Source of the DNA: Pokkaliibacter plantistimulans | Lineage (GTDB): Bacteria > Pseudomonadota > Gammaproteobacteria > Pseudomonadales > Balneatricaceae | Reading direction: 5' to 3' | NCBI RefSeq assembly: GCF_046844695.1 | Contig: NZ_CP177354.1 | Location: forward strand, 5,394,001-5,458,000 | Length of the DNA stretch: 64,000 bases | Part shown: positions 43,190 to 55,448 of the stretch, in pieces | Layout of the letters: each line of letters starts with the position of its first letter | Position numbering within the stretch: position 1 is the stretch's first letter | The notes under the pieces: model-generated | Database searches by the model: none | Seen by the model: only the letters and a program-made list of their open reading frames with translations | What the model was told of the DNA's origin: nothing | Position numbers and translations under genes: made by a program

Positions 43190-44443
43190 TCAGGCGTATA
43201 CAGGGAAACGCTTGCACAGGGCAGAGACTTTTTCCTGTACGGCACTGATGACCGCTTCGTTGTTGATGTCGTCCAGAATGTCACAGATCCAGCCTGCCAG
43301 CTCTTTACACTCGGCAACACCGAAACCACGTGTGGTGACCGCTGGAGTACCGATGCGCAAACCGGAGGTGACAAACGGTGACTGTGGATCGTTAGGTACG
43401 GCGTTCTTGTTGACGGTAATGTGTGCACGACCCAGGGCGGCGTCAGCATCTTTACCGGTGATACCCTGACGGATCAGGCTCAACAAGAACAGGTGGTCGT
43501 CAGTACCGCCAGACACAACGTCAAAACCACGCTCGATAAACACCGATGCCATGGCACGGGCATTTTCCAGCACCTGCTCCTGATAAGCCTTGAACTCATC
43601 GCTCATGGCTTCTTTAAAGCACACGGCCTTGGCGGCGATGACATGCATCAGCGGACCACCCTGACCACCGGGGAATACCGCAGAGTTCAGTTTTTTCTCA
43701 ATGTCGGCATTGGCACGCGCCAGAATCAGACCACCGCGAGGACCGCGCAGTGTCTTGTGGGTAGTGGTGGTGACAACGTCAGCGAAAGGTACAGGGTTAG
43801 GATACAGACCAGTAGCAATCAAACCGGCTACGTGTGCCATATCGACCAGCAGGTAGGCACCTACTTTGTCAGCGATTTCACGGAAGCGTGCCCAGTCAAC
43901 CACACGCGAGTAGGCAGAGAAGCCTGCCACGATCATTTTTGGCTTGTGCTCCAGTGCCAGACGTTCGACCTGCTCATAGTCGATCTCGCCAGTCTCCGGA
44001 TTCAGCCCGTAAAGGACAGAGTTATAAACCTTACCAGAGAAGTTAGGCTTGGCACCGTGAGTCAGGTGGCCACCGTCAGACAGGCTCATACCCAATACGG
44101 TGTCGCCCGCATTGCACAGCGCCAGATAAACAGCAGAGTTAGCCTGTGAACCTGAGTGAGGCTGAACGTTGGCGTAATCGGCGCCGAACAATGCCTTAGC
44201 ACGATCAATAGCCAGCTGCTCAACCACGTCAACGTGTTCGCAACCACCGTAGTAACGCTTGCCAGGATAACCTTCTGCATACTTATTGGTCAGTTGCGTG
44301 CCCTGGGCCTGCATCACCCGTGGACTGGTGTAGTTTTCAGAAGCGATCAGCTCGATGTGGTCTTCCTGACGCTGTACTTCGGCTTCGATCGCCGCCCACA
44401 CTTCTGGATCGAAGTCGGCGATGTTCTGGTCTTTAGTGAACAT
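43190..44443 (-). CDS. glyA: Serine hydroxymethyltransferase
   Basis: A 417-residue PLP enzyme, the E. coli length, that converts serine and tetrahydrofolate to glycine and methylene-THF. The PLP lysine lies in TTTHKTLRGPRGG (near 229); YAEGYPGKRYYGGCEHVD and HSGSQAN are also typical. It is transcribed alone, with a terminator behind it. Confidence 0.97.
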   Translation of the reverse strand: MFTKDQNIADFDPEVWAAIEAEVQRQEDHIELIASENYTSPRVMQAQGTQLTNKYAEGYPGKRYYGGCEHVDVVEQLAIDRAKALFGADYANVQPHSGSQANSAVYLALCNAGDTVLGMSLSDGGHLTHGAKPNFSGKVYNSVLYGLNPETGEIDYEQVERLALEHKPKMIVAGFSAYSRVVDWARFREIADKVGAYLLVDMAHVAGLIATGLYPNPVPFADVVTTTTHKTLRGPRGGLILARANADIEKKLNSAVFPGGQGGPLMHVIAAKAVCFKEAMSDEFKAYQEQVLENARAMASVFIERGFDVVSGGTDDHLFLLSLIRQGITGKDADAALGRAHITVNKNAVPNDPQSPFVTSGLRIGTPAVTTRGFGVAECKELAGWICDILDDINNEAVISAVQEKVSALCKRFPVYA

Positions 44444-44868
44444 AAGAGTCCCCTCAGGTCTGCACAGGTGATGGGTCTTGGAAAGCGCGGCATTATAACC
44501 AAATTCCCGCTTTGCAGCAGTTGAATATTCTGCGATTTAGTGGGTTATTTGCCTCATAGTCAGGCTCCATTTTGCTGAAAATCGTCCGCTTAACATGCCT
44601 ATTTACGGCGCTATCCACCATCGCATCCAAACCCTCGCCATCGTATAGCGGCCAAACCCGAAGGCTTCCTCACTCTTCCTCACTGCTCGTATTTGGCTGG
44701 CAAAATCTCCGGTCATTCCCCGCAGGAACGTAGCCAAGCTGGCAGCAAATCCTTACCATTAGTCCACTCTCCCCACCCGCGGTCACTGCACCAACGGCGG
44801 CGATGCATTTAGACGGGGCGGCACTGTGCCACCTGTCGCCAACTGAGACTAACAACAGGTTTAAGCCA
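44444..44868. other. Divergent intergenic region glyA / ettA
   Basis: About 425 bp. A minus-strand TATAAT (44492-44497) is a plausible glyA -10 box, but the -35 is poor. A 10-bp direct repeat CTTCCTCACT occurs twice in tandem near 44665-44685. An in-frame upstream ATG at 44803 would extend EttA by 22 residues without homology. I see no other gene. Confidence 0.4.
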
Positions 44869-46527
44869 ATGGCTCAATACGTGTTTACCATGCACCGGCT
44901 GGGCAAGGTTGTCCCGCCGAAGCGCGAAATTCTCAAGGATATTTCTCTGTCTTTCTTTCCTGGCGCCAAGATTGGTGTACTGGGTCTGAACGGCTCGGGT
45001 AAGTCCACCCTGTTACGCATCATGGCAGGTGTGGATCCGGACTTTATCGGTGAAGCCCGTCCAATGCCGGGTCTGAAAATTGGATATCTGCCACAGGAAC
45101 CCAAACTCGACGAAACCAAGACGGTACGTGAAATCGTTGAGGAGTCCGTTGCTGATGTTAAAGGTGCACTGGCTGCGCTGGATCAGGTTTACGCCGCCTA
45201 TGCTGACCCGGATGCCGACTTCGATGCACTGGCAGCGCGTCAGGCCGAACTGGAAAACCTGATTCAGGCCAAAGATGGCCACAATCTGGAGCGCACTCTG
45301 GAAGTGGCTGCAGAGGCCCTGCGCCTGCCCGCATGGGAAACCGAAGTAAAGGTGCTGTCCGGTGGTGAGCGCCGCCGTGTTGCATTGTGCCGTCTGCTGC
45401 TCGACCACCCCGACATGCTGCTGCTTGACGAGCCCACCAACCACCTGGATGCCGAGTCCATTGCCTGGCTGGAGCGCTTCCTGCACGAATATCCCGGCAC
45501 CGTGGTGGCCATTACCCACGACCGTTACTTCCTCGACAACGTCGCTGGGTGGATTCTGGAGCTCGACCGTGGTCACGGCATCCCCTATGAAGGCAACTAC
45601 TCAGGCTGGCTGGAAGCCAAGGAAAAACGTCTGGAGGTTGAAGCCAAGCAACAGGCCGCCCATGACCGCGCCATCAAATCCGAACTGGAATGGGTACGTG
45701 CTGGCGCCAAAGGTCGTCAAGCCAAGCAGAAAGCACGTCTGCAGCGCTTCGATGAACTGAGCTCGAAAGAGTTCCAGAACCGCAACGAAACCCAGGAGAT
45801 CTACATTCCGCCAGGCCCACGCCTGGGTGACAAGGTCATTGAGATCAACAATGTCACCAAGAGCTACAACGACCGCGTACTGTTCGAGAACCTCAACCTG
45901 GCCATTCCTGCAGGTGCCATTGTCGGGGTTATCGGGGGTAACGGTGCCGGTAAGTCGACGCTATTCCGTATGATTGCCGGTCAGGAACATCCCGATAGCG
46001 GCAGCATCGATATCGGTTCCACCGTGCAGCTGGCTTATGTCGACCAGATGCGTGAACTGGATGGCAGCAAGTCGGTGTGGGAAGAACTGTCAGGCGGTGC
46101 CGATATCATCACCGTAGGCACCTATCAGACCCCCTCCCGCGCCTATCTGGGCCGTTTCAACTTCAAAGGCTCCGATCAGCAGAAAATGGTCAAGGATCTG
46201 TCCGGCGGTGAACGCAACCGTCTGCATCTGGCCAAACTGCTGAAAGAAGGCGGCAACGTACTGATGCTCGACGAACCGACCAACGATCTGGACGTGGAAA
46301 CCCTGCGTGCGCTGGAAGAGGCACTGCTGGTGTTCCCCGGCAGTGCGGTGGTGATCTCCCACGATCGCTGGTTCCTCGACCGTATCTGCACGCATATGCT
46401 GGCCTACGAAGGTAATTCGCAGGTGGTCTTCTTTGAAGGCAACTACACCGAATACGCTGCAGACTACAAGAAGCGCTATGGCAAGGATCACCAGCCAGAA
46501 CGCATCAAATACAAACGTCTGGCCTGA
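44869..46527 (+). CDS. ettA: Energy-dependent translational throttle protein EttA
   Basis: A 552-residue ABC-F protein that binds the ribosomal E site and gates elongation according to the ATP level. Two ATPase cassettes: Walker A GLNGSGKST at 39-47 with LSGGERRRVAL, and GGNGAGKST with LSGGERNRLHL in the second half. The intervening P-site interaction motif (about 240-300, Lys/Arg-rich ELEWVRAGAKGRQAKQKAR) matches EttA rather than Uup. The start is the ATG at 44869, matching the usual MAQYVFTMHRLGK beginning. A strong terminator follows. Confidence 0.96.
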   Translation: MAQYVFTMHRLGKVVPPKREILKDISLSFFPGAKIGVLGLNGSGKSTLLRIMAGVDPDFIGEARPMPGLKIGYLPQEPKLDETKTVREIVEESVADVKGALAALDQVYAAYADPDADFDALAARQAELENLIQAKDGHNLERTLEVAAEALRLPAWETEVKVLSGGERRRVALCRLLLDHPDMLLLDEPTNHLDAESIAWLERFLHEYPGTVVAITHDRYFLDNVAGWILELDRGHGIPYEGNYSGWLEAKEKRLEVEAKQQAAHDRAIKSELEWVRAGAKGRQAKQKARLQRFDELSSKEFQNRNETQEIYIPPGPRLGDKVIEINNVTKSYNDRVLFENLNLAIPAGAIVGVIGGNGAGKSTLFRMIAGQEHPDSGSIDIGSTVQLAYVDQMRELDGSKSVWEELSGGADIITVGTYQTPSRAYLGRFNFKGSDQQKMVKDLSGGERNRLHLAKLLKEGGNVLMLDEPTNDLDVETLRALEEALLVFPGSAVVISHDRWFLDRICTHMLAYEGNSQVVFFEGNYTEYAADYKKRYGKDHQPERIKYKRLA

Positions 46528-46547
46528 TCTGCCAACGTTGATAAGCC

Positions 46548-46576
46548 AAGCCAGCCATTACGGCTGGCTTTTTTTT
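46548..46576 (+). terminator. ettA terminator
   Basis: AAGCCAGCC (46548-46556), loop ATTAC, GGCTGGCTT (46562-46570), followed by six more T. A perfect intrinsic terminator 20 bases past the ettA stop. Confidence 0.95.
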
Positions 46577-46635
46577 GCACGGAGCACCTACACTTAATTT
46601 CTGCAGACCATTCGACCAGCCAAGAGAATCGAGCC

Positions 46636-47007
46636 ATGGATAACAAGATCAACCGGCGTCGCTTTACCCGCCTGCCACTGGAAATGCTGGCAGACCTGAC
46701 CACCTCGAAAGACCGTTACACCGTAACCGTGCTGGATGTTTCCCTGCATGGCGTACTGCTGATGCAGCCCGAACAAATGGAACCGCTGATCGGCGAAGCA
46801 GCCCGGGTCGATCTGGCGCTGTCAGAAGAGGTAACCATCCAGATGCCGGTTACCATCGTGCATGCGGAAGAAGGCCTGCTCGGTTGTGAAGTACGTGCAA
46901 TCGACGTCGAAAGCCTCGCCCACCTGCGGCGCATGCTGGAGCTGAATCTTGGCGACACCACACTGGTCGAACGCGAGCTGGTGCAGCTGCTGGAAAAGCA
47001 GCAGTAG
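46636..47007 (+). CDS. PilZ-domain protein (cyclic di-GMP effector)
   Basis: A 123-residue single-domain protein. The two cyclic di-GMP binding motifs are intact: RxxxR in RRRFTR (Arg8 and Arg12) and DxSxxG in DVSLHG (34-39). A C-terminal helical tail (about 90-123) follows the barrel. It should bind cyclic di-GMP in the cytosol; the target process is not evident. It stands alone, convergent with radA (14-bp gap), although the window also encodes a flagellar stator elsewhere. Confidence 0.88.
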   Translation: MDNKINRRRFTRLPLEMLADLTTSKDRYTVTVLDVSLHGVLLMQPEQMEPLIGEAARVDLALSEEVTIQMPVTIVHAEEGLLGCEVRAIDVESLAHLRRMLELNLGDTTLVERELVQLLEKQQ

Positions 47008-47020
47008 AACCTCAAAAAGA

Positions 47021-48388
47021 TTAAAGTGCGGCCAGTGCCTCATTGAGGAACTTCACTGGCACCAGCTCCATACCCTCTACTCCGCCCTTGGGCACATTGG
47101 CGGCAGGCACGATAGCCCGTTTGAAGCCGTGTTTGGCCGCCTCGCGTATCCGCTCCTGACCACTGGGAACAGGACGAATCTCTCCTGACAGACCTACCTC
47201 ACCAAATACCACCAGATCCTGAGGCAGAGGCTGATCCCGGAAGGAGGATACGATCGCCAGCAGCAAGGCAAGGTCAGCACTGGTTTCAGCCACCCTGACA
47301 CCGCCGACGACATTCACGAAGACGTCCTGATCACCACAATGCAGCCCGCCGTGGCGGTGTAGCACCGCCAACAGCATCGCCAGTCGGTTTTGCTCCAGAC
47401 CAACAGCCACTCGACGCGGCGCTGACAGATGGCTCTCATCCACCAGCGCCTGAATTTCGACCAGCAAGGGGCGCGTCCCTTCCCATACTACCATCACCAG
47501 ACTGCCGGGTACGGCGTGCTCAGTGCGCTGCAGGAAGATCGAGCTGGGGTTTTTAATCTCCTTCAAGCCCTGCTCCAGCATGGCAAAGACCCCCAGTTCA
47601 TTAACCGCGCCGAAACGGTTCTTGATACCACGTAAAGTCCGGAAGCGACTGTCATGACTCCCCTCTAGCAGGAGCGAGGCATCAATCATGTGCTCCAGCA
47701 CCTTGGGGCCAGCAAGAGTACCATCCTTGGTCACATGCCCAACCAACATCAGTACCGTCCCTGTCTGCTTGGCAAAACGTGTCAGAATGGCAGCACTCTC
47801 CCTGACCTGGCTGACACCACCGGGGGCGGAGTCAATCAGTTCGGTGTGTACTACCTGAATCGAGTCGACTACCAGTAATTTGGGCTGCAATTGCGTGGCC
47901 ATTTCCAGAATGCGTTCGACGCTGGTCTCAGCCAGCATCTTCAGTCCTTGCATGGGCAGGCTCAGCCGCTGCGCACGCATCGCAATCTGTTGCAGTGACT
48001 CTTCACCACTGACATAGAGTGCTGACATACGTTGTGCCAGCTGACACATGGTCTGCAGCAACAGGGTACTTTTACCTGCACCGGGGTGGCCGCCAATCAG
48101 AATGGCAGAGCCGGGCACCATACCTCCCCCCAGTACACGGTCAAACTCACCGATACCGGAAGAAAAGCGTGGCGTCTCGCTCAGCTCAACTGCTGACAGA
48201 TCCAGAATCTGCGCCTGCTGTCCTGCTGCTCCGGCATACCCCCCGCCACTACTGGTGCTGCGCTTACCGCTACCCAGACGCACTTCCGAAAGAGTGTTCC
48301 AGTTACCACAGTTACTGCACTGCCCCTGCCATTTGCTGAAATCTTCACCGCATTCATTGCAGACGTAGGCGAGTTTTTGCTTGGCCAT
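47021..48388 (-). CDS. radA: DNA repair protein RadA (Sms)
   Basis: A 455-residue helicase-like protein acting on recombination branches. The N-terminal C4 zinc finger is CNECGEDFSKWQGQCSNC, Walker A GGHPGAGKST lies near 97-106, the RadA-specific KNRFG motif is in IKNRFGAVNE, and the C-terminal third is a Lon-like domain without the catalytic Ser-Lys pair of Lon. It lies 70 bp after the SDR gene and its terminator-like hairpin. Confidence 0.96.
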   Translation of the reverse strand: MAKQKLAYVCNECGEDFSKWQGQCSNCGNWNTLSEVRLGSGKRSTSSGGGYAGAAGQQAQILDLSAVELSETPRFSSGIGEFDRVLGGGMVPGSAILIGGHPGAGKSTLLLQTMCQLAQRMSALYVSGEESLQQIAMRAQRLSLPMQGLKMLAETSVERILEMATQLQPKLLVVDSIQVVHTELIDSAPGGVSQVRESAAILTRFAKQTGTVLMLVGHVTKDGTLAGPKVLEHMIDASLLLEGSHDSRFRTLRGIKNRFGAVNELGVFAMLEQGLKEIKNPSSIFLQRTEHAVPGSLVMVVWEGTRPLLVEIQALVDESHLSAPRRVAVGLEQNRLAMLLAVLHRHGGLHCGDQDVFVNVVGGVRVAETSADLALLLAIVSSFRDQPLPQDLVVFGEVGLSGEIRPVPSGQERIREAAKHGFKRAIVPAANVPKGGVEGMELVPVKFLNEALAAL

Positions 48389-48422
48389 GGTGTTCCTTGG
48401 AGTACAGAGAGCGAAAAGTACA

Positions 48423-48441
48423 AAGCCCGCTTATGCGGGCT
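48423..48441 (-). terminator. Terminator after the SDR gene
   Basis: On the minus strand GAGCCCGC, loop, GCGGGCTT (48423-48441) followed by TGTACTTTTCG. It lies 17 bases past the SDR stop, before radA. Confidence 0.7.
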
Positions 48442-48458
48442 CAGTTGGAAATGTCAGG

Positions 48459-49238
48459 TTAGAACGTGCCGGGGTAAGCCCCACCATCCATCAGCAAGTT
48501 CTGTCCGGTGATATAGCCTGCCTGGACACTGCATAGGAAAGCGCATGCCGCACCGAACTCTGCCGGTTCACCAAAGCGTCTGGCCGGATGGCTGGTCAAA
48601 CGTTTTTCCCTCGCCTGTTCCGGGCTGATGCCCTGGCGTTTGGCCTCACCGACAAAAACCTGGACCAGACGGTCAGTCTCAAACGGACCCGGCAGCAGGT
48701 TGTTAACAGTAACGTTGTGCTGAATCACATCTCGCGCCAAACCGGCGACAAAACCGGTCAACCCCGAACGCGCACCATTGGACAGGCCCAGAACCGCGAT
48801 AGGGGCCTTAACAGCACCAGACGTAATATTGACGATGCGGCCAAAACGGCGGGAGATCATACCATCCACCACCCCTTTGATCAGCTCAATGGGGGTCAAC
48901 ATGTTCGCATCCACTGCCTTGTGCCAGTCCTCTCGACTCCAGTCGCGAAAATTGCCTGGCGGAGGGCCACCGGCATTGGTCACCAGAATATCCGGTGCCG
49001 GACAGGCTGCCAGCGCAGCATCGATGCCTGCAGGCGTAGTAATATCCACCGCCACCTCATGTACGTCCACCCCATAACGCTGACGTAACATCGATGCTGC
49101 TTCAGCAAGAGGTGCGGCAGAGCGCGCCACCAGCGTCAGGTGCACACCCTCTGCAGCCAGGGCTTCTGCACACGCTCGCCCCAGGCCCTTGCTGGCGCCG
49201 CAGACCAGTGCCTGCTTGCCGGTCAGTCCGGTATCCAT
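48459..49238 (-). CDS. Atypical short-chain dehydrogenase/reductase
   Basis: A 259-residue Rossmann-fold protein. The cofactor motif GASKGLG is at 14-20, TNAGG at 87-91, and Ser140 occupies the catalytic serine position in NITSG. The usual catalytic YxxxK is replaced: at the expected spacing the sequence reads SNGAR, that is Ser153 and Arg157. Classical SDR chemistry is therefore doubtful even though the fold and cofactor site look intact. Residues 192-206 (a lid, FVGEAKRQGISPEQA) are long. It lies between hemE and radA, 32 bp after hemE, probably in the hemE unit. Annotators would likely call it a FabG-like oxidoreductase. Confidence 0.88.
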   Translation of the reverse strand: MDTGLTGKQALVCGASKGLGRACAEALAAEGVHLTLVARSAAPLAEAASMLRQRYGVDVHEVAVDITTPAGIDAALAACPAPDILVTNAGGPPPGNFRDWSREDWHKAVDANMLTPIELIKGVVDGMISRRFGRIVNITSGAVKAPIAVLGLSNGARSGLTGFVAGLARDVIQHNVTVNNLLPGPFETDRLVQVFVGEAKRQGISPEQAREKRLTSHPARRFGEPAEFGAACAFLCSVQAGYITGQNLLMDGGAYPGTF

Positions 49239-49270
49239 GACTTCTCCTTACTCGGGTTTACTGCCTGACA

Positions 49271-50335
49271 TTACTGATGGTAAGCCGCGCTCAACTCGTG
49301 CACGGCCTCCACAAACACACGGGCATGCTCTGGTTCAACGAACTGATGAATCCCGTGTCCAAGATTAAAGACATGACCAGGATGATGGCCAAAGGACTGC
49401 AGAATAGTCGCAACTTCTTCGCGAATCCGCTGAGGGTTGGCATACAGCACACAGGGGTCCATATTGCCCTGTAATGCGACGCGCTGGCCTACACGCTGAC
49501 GTGCATTACCAATATCAGTAGTCCAGTCAATACCAAGTGCATCAGCACCCGTCGCCGCCATCAGCTCAAGCCACTGCCCGCCCCCCTTGGTAAACAGAAT
49601 AACTGGCACAGTCCGACCTTCATGCTCCCGAATCAGGCCCTGCACAATCCTGTCCATATATGCCAGAGAGAACTCCCGATAAGCACGATCGCTGAGATTG
49701 CCTCCCCAGGTATCGAAGATTTGTACCGCCTGGGCACCGCTTCGGATCTGTTCATTCAGGTAACGGGTTACTGACTGCGCGAGCTTATCAAGCAATGCGT
49801 GCATCAATTCCGGTGTGTCGTACATCATGGCTTTGACGTGGCGGAAGTCTTTGCTCGACCCACCCTCGACCATATAGGTAGCCAGAGTCCAGGGGCTGCC
49901 GGAAAAACCAATCAATGGCACTCGGCCATTCAGCGCCGAACGAATGGTGCTAACACAGTCCATGACATAATCCAGATCAGCCCGGGCATCAGGAACAGGC
50001 AATGCGGCAATATCGGCTTCGCTACGAATGATTTTGCGGAATCGGGGGCCTTCACCCGTCTCAAAATACAGCCCCAGGCCCATTGCATCGGGGATCGTTA
50101 AAATATCAGAGAACAGAATGGCAGCATCCAGCGGAAAGCGCTCAAGCGGCTGAAGTGTGACTTCGCAGGCAAAATCAGGGTTCTTGCACAAACTCAGGAA
50201 GTCACCAGCCTGACTGCGACTAGCACGATACTCAGGCAAGTAGCGCCCGGCCTGACGCATCATCCATACGGGTGTGCAATCCACAGGCTGACGCATCAGC
50301 GCACGAAGAAAGCGATCATTCTTGAGTTCTGCCAT
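49271..50335 (-). CDS. hemE: Uroporphyrinogen decarboxylase
   Basis: A 354-residue cytosolic enzyme of haem synthesis, E. coli length. PVWMMRQAGRYLPEYR, which carries the substrate-binding Arg residues, is at about 21-36; GFSGSPWTLATYMVEGG and the C-terminal NLGHGIHQFVEPEH are also signatures. It starts its own transcript upstream of the SDR gene. Confidence 0.97.
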   Translation of the reverse strand: MAELKNDRFLRALMRQPVDCTPVWMMRQAGRYLPEYRASRSQAGDFLSLCKNPDFACEVTLQPLERFPLDAAILFSDILTIPDAMGLGLYFETGEGPRFRKIIRSEADIAALPVPDARADLDYVMDCVSTIRSALNGRVPLIGFSGSPWTLATYMVEGGSSKDFRHVKAMMYDTPELMHALLDKLAQSVTRYLNEQIRSGAQAVQIFDTWGGNLSDRAYREFSLAYMDRIVQGLIREHEGRTVPVILFTKGGGQWLELMAATGADALGIDWTTDIGNARQRVGQRVALQGNMDPCVLYANPQRIREEVATILQSFGHHPGHVFNLGHGIHQFVEPEHARVFVEAVHELSAAYHQ

Positions 50336-50433
50336 AGTGTTGAGGCTCTGTCTGCTATATTCGGGGCATTATTCTAGCCTGTCCTTATACAGGCGTCCGT
50401 GTTCTGGCTCAAGGCGCACGGCTAGCAGAAATA

Positions 50434-50471
50434 AAAAAGCCAGCCGGTATCGAAATACCTGCTGGCTTTTT
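50434..50471 (-). terminator. Terminator after the YjfB-like gene (bidirectional)
   Basis: AAAAAGCCAGC-C-GGTAT, loop CGAA, ATACC-T-GCTGGCTTTTT: a 16-bp stem with one mismatch, A-tract on the left and T-tract on the right, 16 bases past the stop of the small gene. Confidence 0.88.
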
Positions 50472-50487
50472 GAACTCAAGATAGCAA

Positions 50488-50703
50488 CTACACGGTTACA
50501 TCCACATTCAAACCAAGACGACCACTTGGATCGGGCTTGGCAGGCTGTTGACCGCTGCCTACTGAACTCTCATCAATCAGCTGCAACACCTGTTGACCTA
50601 CCAGCTCTTGTTGCTGATTTGCCATCTGGGCAGCCTTGATACCAAGAGAGTCCCCGTAACTAACGGAGCTATATGATGAGCCACTCACTGAGCCGAGATC
50701 CAT
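50488..50703 (-). CDS. YjfB-like putative motility protein
   Basis: A 71-residue protein resembling the small YjfB/putative-motility family: a short Ser-rich N-terminus, a helix with AAQMANQQQELVGQQVLQLI, and the characteristic ending LGLNVDVTV, which matches LGQNVNVTA-type ends. The start chosen is the second of two adjacent ATGs (50701-50703), because AGGAGG then has 6-base spacing. The function of the family is unknown; it is often found in flagellated bacteria. It has its own strong terminator, so it is a single-gene unit. Confidence 0.75.
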   Translation of the reverse strand: MDLGSVSGSSYSSVSYGDSLGIKAAQMANQQQELVGQQVLQLIDESSVGSGQQPAKPDPSGRLGLNVDVTV

Positions 50704-50991
50704 CATTATCCTCCTCTTGCTCTGAAAACGCGTTAAGTATCGCCTACTTTTTAACCAATCATCAAGTTTTTGTCTGAATTGATTGTGTTAGCAGGCGTGG
50801 ATTTTAAACCGCAATACGTCAACAAAACTGTTGTAATGTAAACTTTATCTACATTGCACAACTAAACGTAAAGCACTGATAAGTAGTAAGCCTGATCCAC
50901 TGTCAGCGGATCCAACGTCGCTGACATCACAAGCTTCGACGGCCCATCTCCCTGAGATCCATCAAGAAGTCGATAAACAATACAAGCAGGC

Positions 50992-51957
50992 TTATTTAAT
51001 CAGCCCTGCTTCCTTATAGTACTTGGCAGCTCCTTCATGCAGAGGCGCAGATAGGCCGCTTTTTACCATCTCCTCTTTGGTAAGATTGGCAAAGGCAGGA
51101 TGCAGTCGTTTGAAATCATCAAAATTTTCAAACACTGCCTTGGTCAAGGCATATACCACATCATCAGATGTATTGGTTGAGCTAACCAATGTCGCCGCAA
51201 CACCAAAGGTGTGAATATCATGATCAGCCCCTCGGTACATACTGGCCGGAATAACAGCAGCTCGATAATACGGATGATCAGCGATCAATTTATCCACTAC
51301 TGGTCCGGAAATATCGACCAAGTTGGTATCACATGCGGTTGTTGCTTCCTTGATAGAACCATTTGGATGTCCAACAACGTAAACAATGGCATCGACTTTG
51401 TTGTCACAAAGCGCCTGTGCTTGCTCAGCGGGCTTTAACTCAGCCGCCAACGCCAGCTCGTCCATGCTCATACCTTTGGCCTTCATCAAGGCCTCAAAGG
51501 TATCTCTTGAGCCCGAGCCGGGATTACCAACGTTGACACGTTTGCCTTTGATATCGTCGAATGTTCTGATTTTGGCGTCTGTCCGCGCGACTACTGTCAG
51601 CGCCTCAGGGTGCAATGAGAATACGGCACGTAGCTCTTTGAATGACCCCTGCTCAGCAAACTGATCCTTACCTTCATAAGCATTGTACTGAACATCAGAC
51701 TGAGCCACACCAAAATCCAGCTCACCTGCACGAATGGTATTGATGTTGTAGACCGATCCTCCAGTACTCTCAACCGAACAGCGAATGCCATGATCTTTGC
51801 GATCCTTGTTTACCAGCTTACAGATAGCACCTCCGGTAGGGTAATAAACTCCTGTCACCCCGCCTGTGCCGATTGTAATGAACTGTTGAGCAGTTACATT
51901 CGTCGCACCGAGCACTAGCGCCGAAGCAAAAATGACCTTAAAAAGTGCCTTTTTCAT
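50992..51957 (-). CDS. TAXI-type TRAP transporter substrate-binding protein
   Basis: A 321-residue periplasmic protein with a signal peptide (KKALFKVIFASALVLGATNVTAQ). ITIGTGGVTGVYYPTGGAIC and the later SVESTGGSVYNINTIRAGELDFGVAQSD-type segment are diagnostic of the TAXI family, which feeds TRAP permeases (often for glutamate-like or dicarboxylate substrates). The start is the ATG at 51955-51957 with AGGGGA. No TRAP membrane subunit is adjacent: the next genes are the YjfB-like gene and the rrn operon, so it is an orphan here. Confidence 0.92.
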   Translation of the reverse strand: MKKALFKVIFASALVLGATNVTAQQFITIGTGGVTGVYYPTGGAICKLVNKDRKDHGIRCSVESTGGSVYNINTIRAGELDFGVAQSDVQYNAYEGKDQFAEQGSFKELRAVFSLHPEALTVVARTDAKIRTFDDIKGKRVNVGNPGSGSRDTFEALMKAKGMSMDELALAAELKPAEQAQALCDNKVDAIVYVVGHPNGSIKEATTACDTNLVDISGPVVDKLIADHPYYRAAVIPASMYRGADHDIHTFGVAATLVSSTNTSDDVVYALTKAVFENFDDFKRLHPAFANLTKEEMVKSGLSAPLHEGAAKYYKEAGLIK

Positions 51958-52283
51958 TGACGTATATCCCCTGTTCTTCTTTGAATTATTCCTGCAGAGT
52001 GCCCAACTGACGTAAAGCACAGAGTCATCGTGTTAGTTAGGCCAGATTTGCTGTGATTCGTTAAAAAAGCAATCCATACGATGCATGTTCTATACACGTA
52101 TTGGTAAATGAAGAAGCACTTTATAAGGTTACTGCTAGCCAGAACCAATGAATATTGGTTCATGAAATGTAACTTGGATTTATATCAGGAATATACAAAT
52201 CGTAGAGGTAAGGTCGTTAAACGTTATCAAAACCCCAAAAAGCAAAACCCCTGACCGTTACCGATCAGGGGGTGCTGTAGTTG
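51958..52283. other. Region between the TAXI gene and 5S rRNA
   Basis: About 325 bp containing the rrn terminator (52240-52272) and the unidentified TAXI promoter. A minus-strand TATAGA near 52091 is a possible -10, without a convincing -35. No gene seen. Confidence 0.4.
52240..52272 (-). terminator. rrn operon terminator
   Basis: On the minus strand CCCCTGA (52265-52271), ten-base loop, TCAGGGG (52248-52254), followed by TTTTGCTTTTTGGGG. It begins 12 bases past the 3' end of 5S rRNA. Confidence 0.9.
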
Positions 52284-52403
52284 ATGCCTGGCGATGACCT
52301 ACTCTCACATGGGGAAACCCCACACTACCATCGGCGCTGACGCGTTTCACTTCTGAGTTCGGGATGGAATCAGGTGGTTCCACGTCGCTATGGTCGCCAG
52401 GCA
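52284..52403 (-). rRNA. rrf: 5S ribosomal RNA
   Basis: 120 nt, beginning TGCCTGGCGACC and ending GCCAGGCAT; these ends pair as helix I. The segment CCGAACTCAGAAGTGAAACG is identical to the E. coli loop region. Ends were set by alignment to E. coli by eye. Confidence 0.97.
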
Positions 52404-52570
52404 ATTCTGGCTGAGTCTCTCGGGCTTACGTCCTCTGTCCGCTTCCGCTGACAGCCGCCGGTTTACTCAAATAAGGGTGGCTCTAATTTGATTATTCACA
52501 TCTTCATGCGCTTGCGACGATCACAAAATCTCTTCGTCTATCCACTGCTTCACCAAGTCTCTTAGCTTAT

Positions 52571-55448
<2,878 letters not shown>

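Noticed and set aside
44803..44868. Upstream ATG extending EttA by 22 residues
   Set aside because: The extension lacks homology, while the ATG at 44869 gives the standard EttA N-terminus.
50898..50925. Inverted repeat GATCC/GGATC downstream of the TAXI gene
   Set aside because: A short stem with no T-run; not strong enough to call a terminator.
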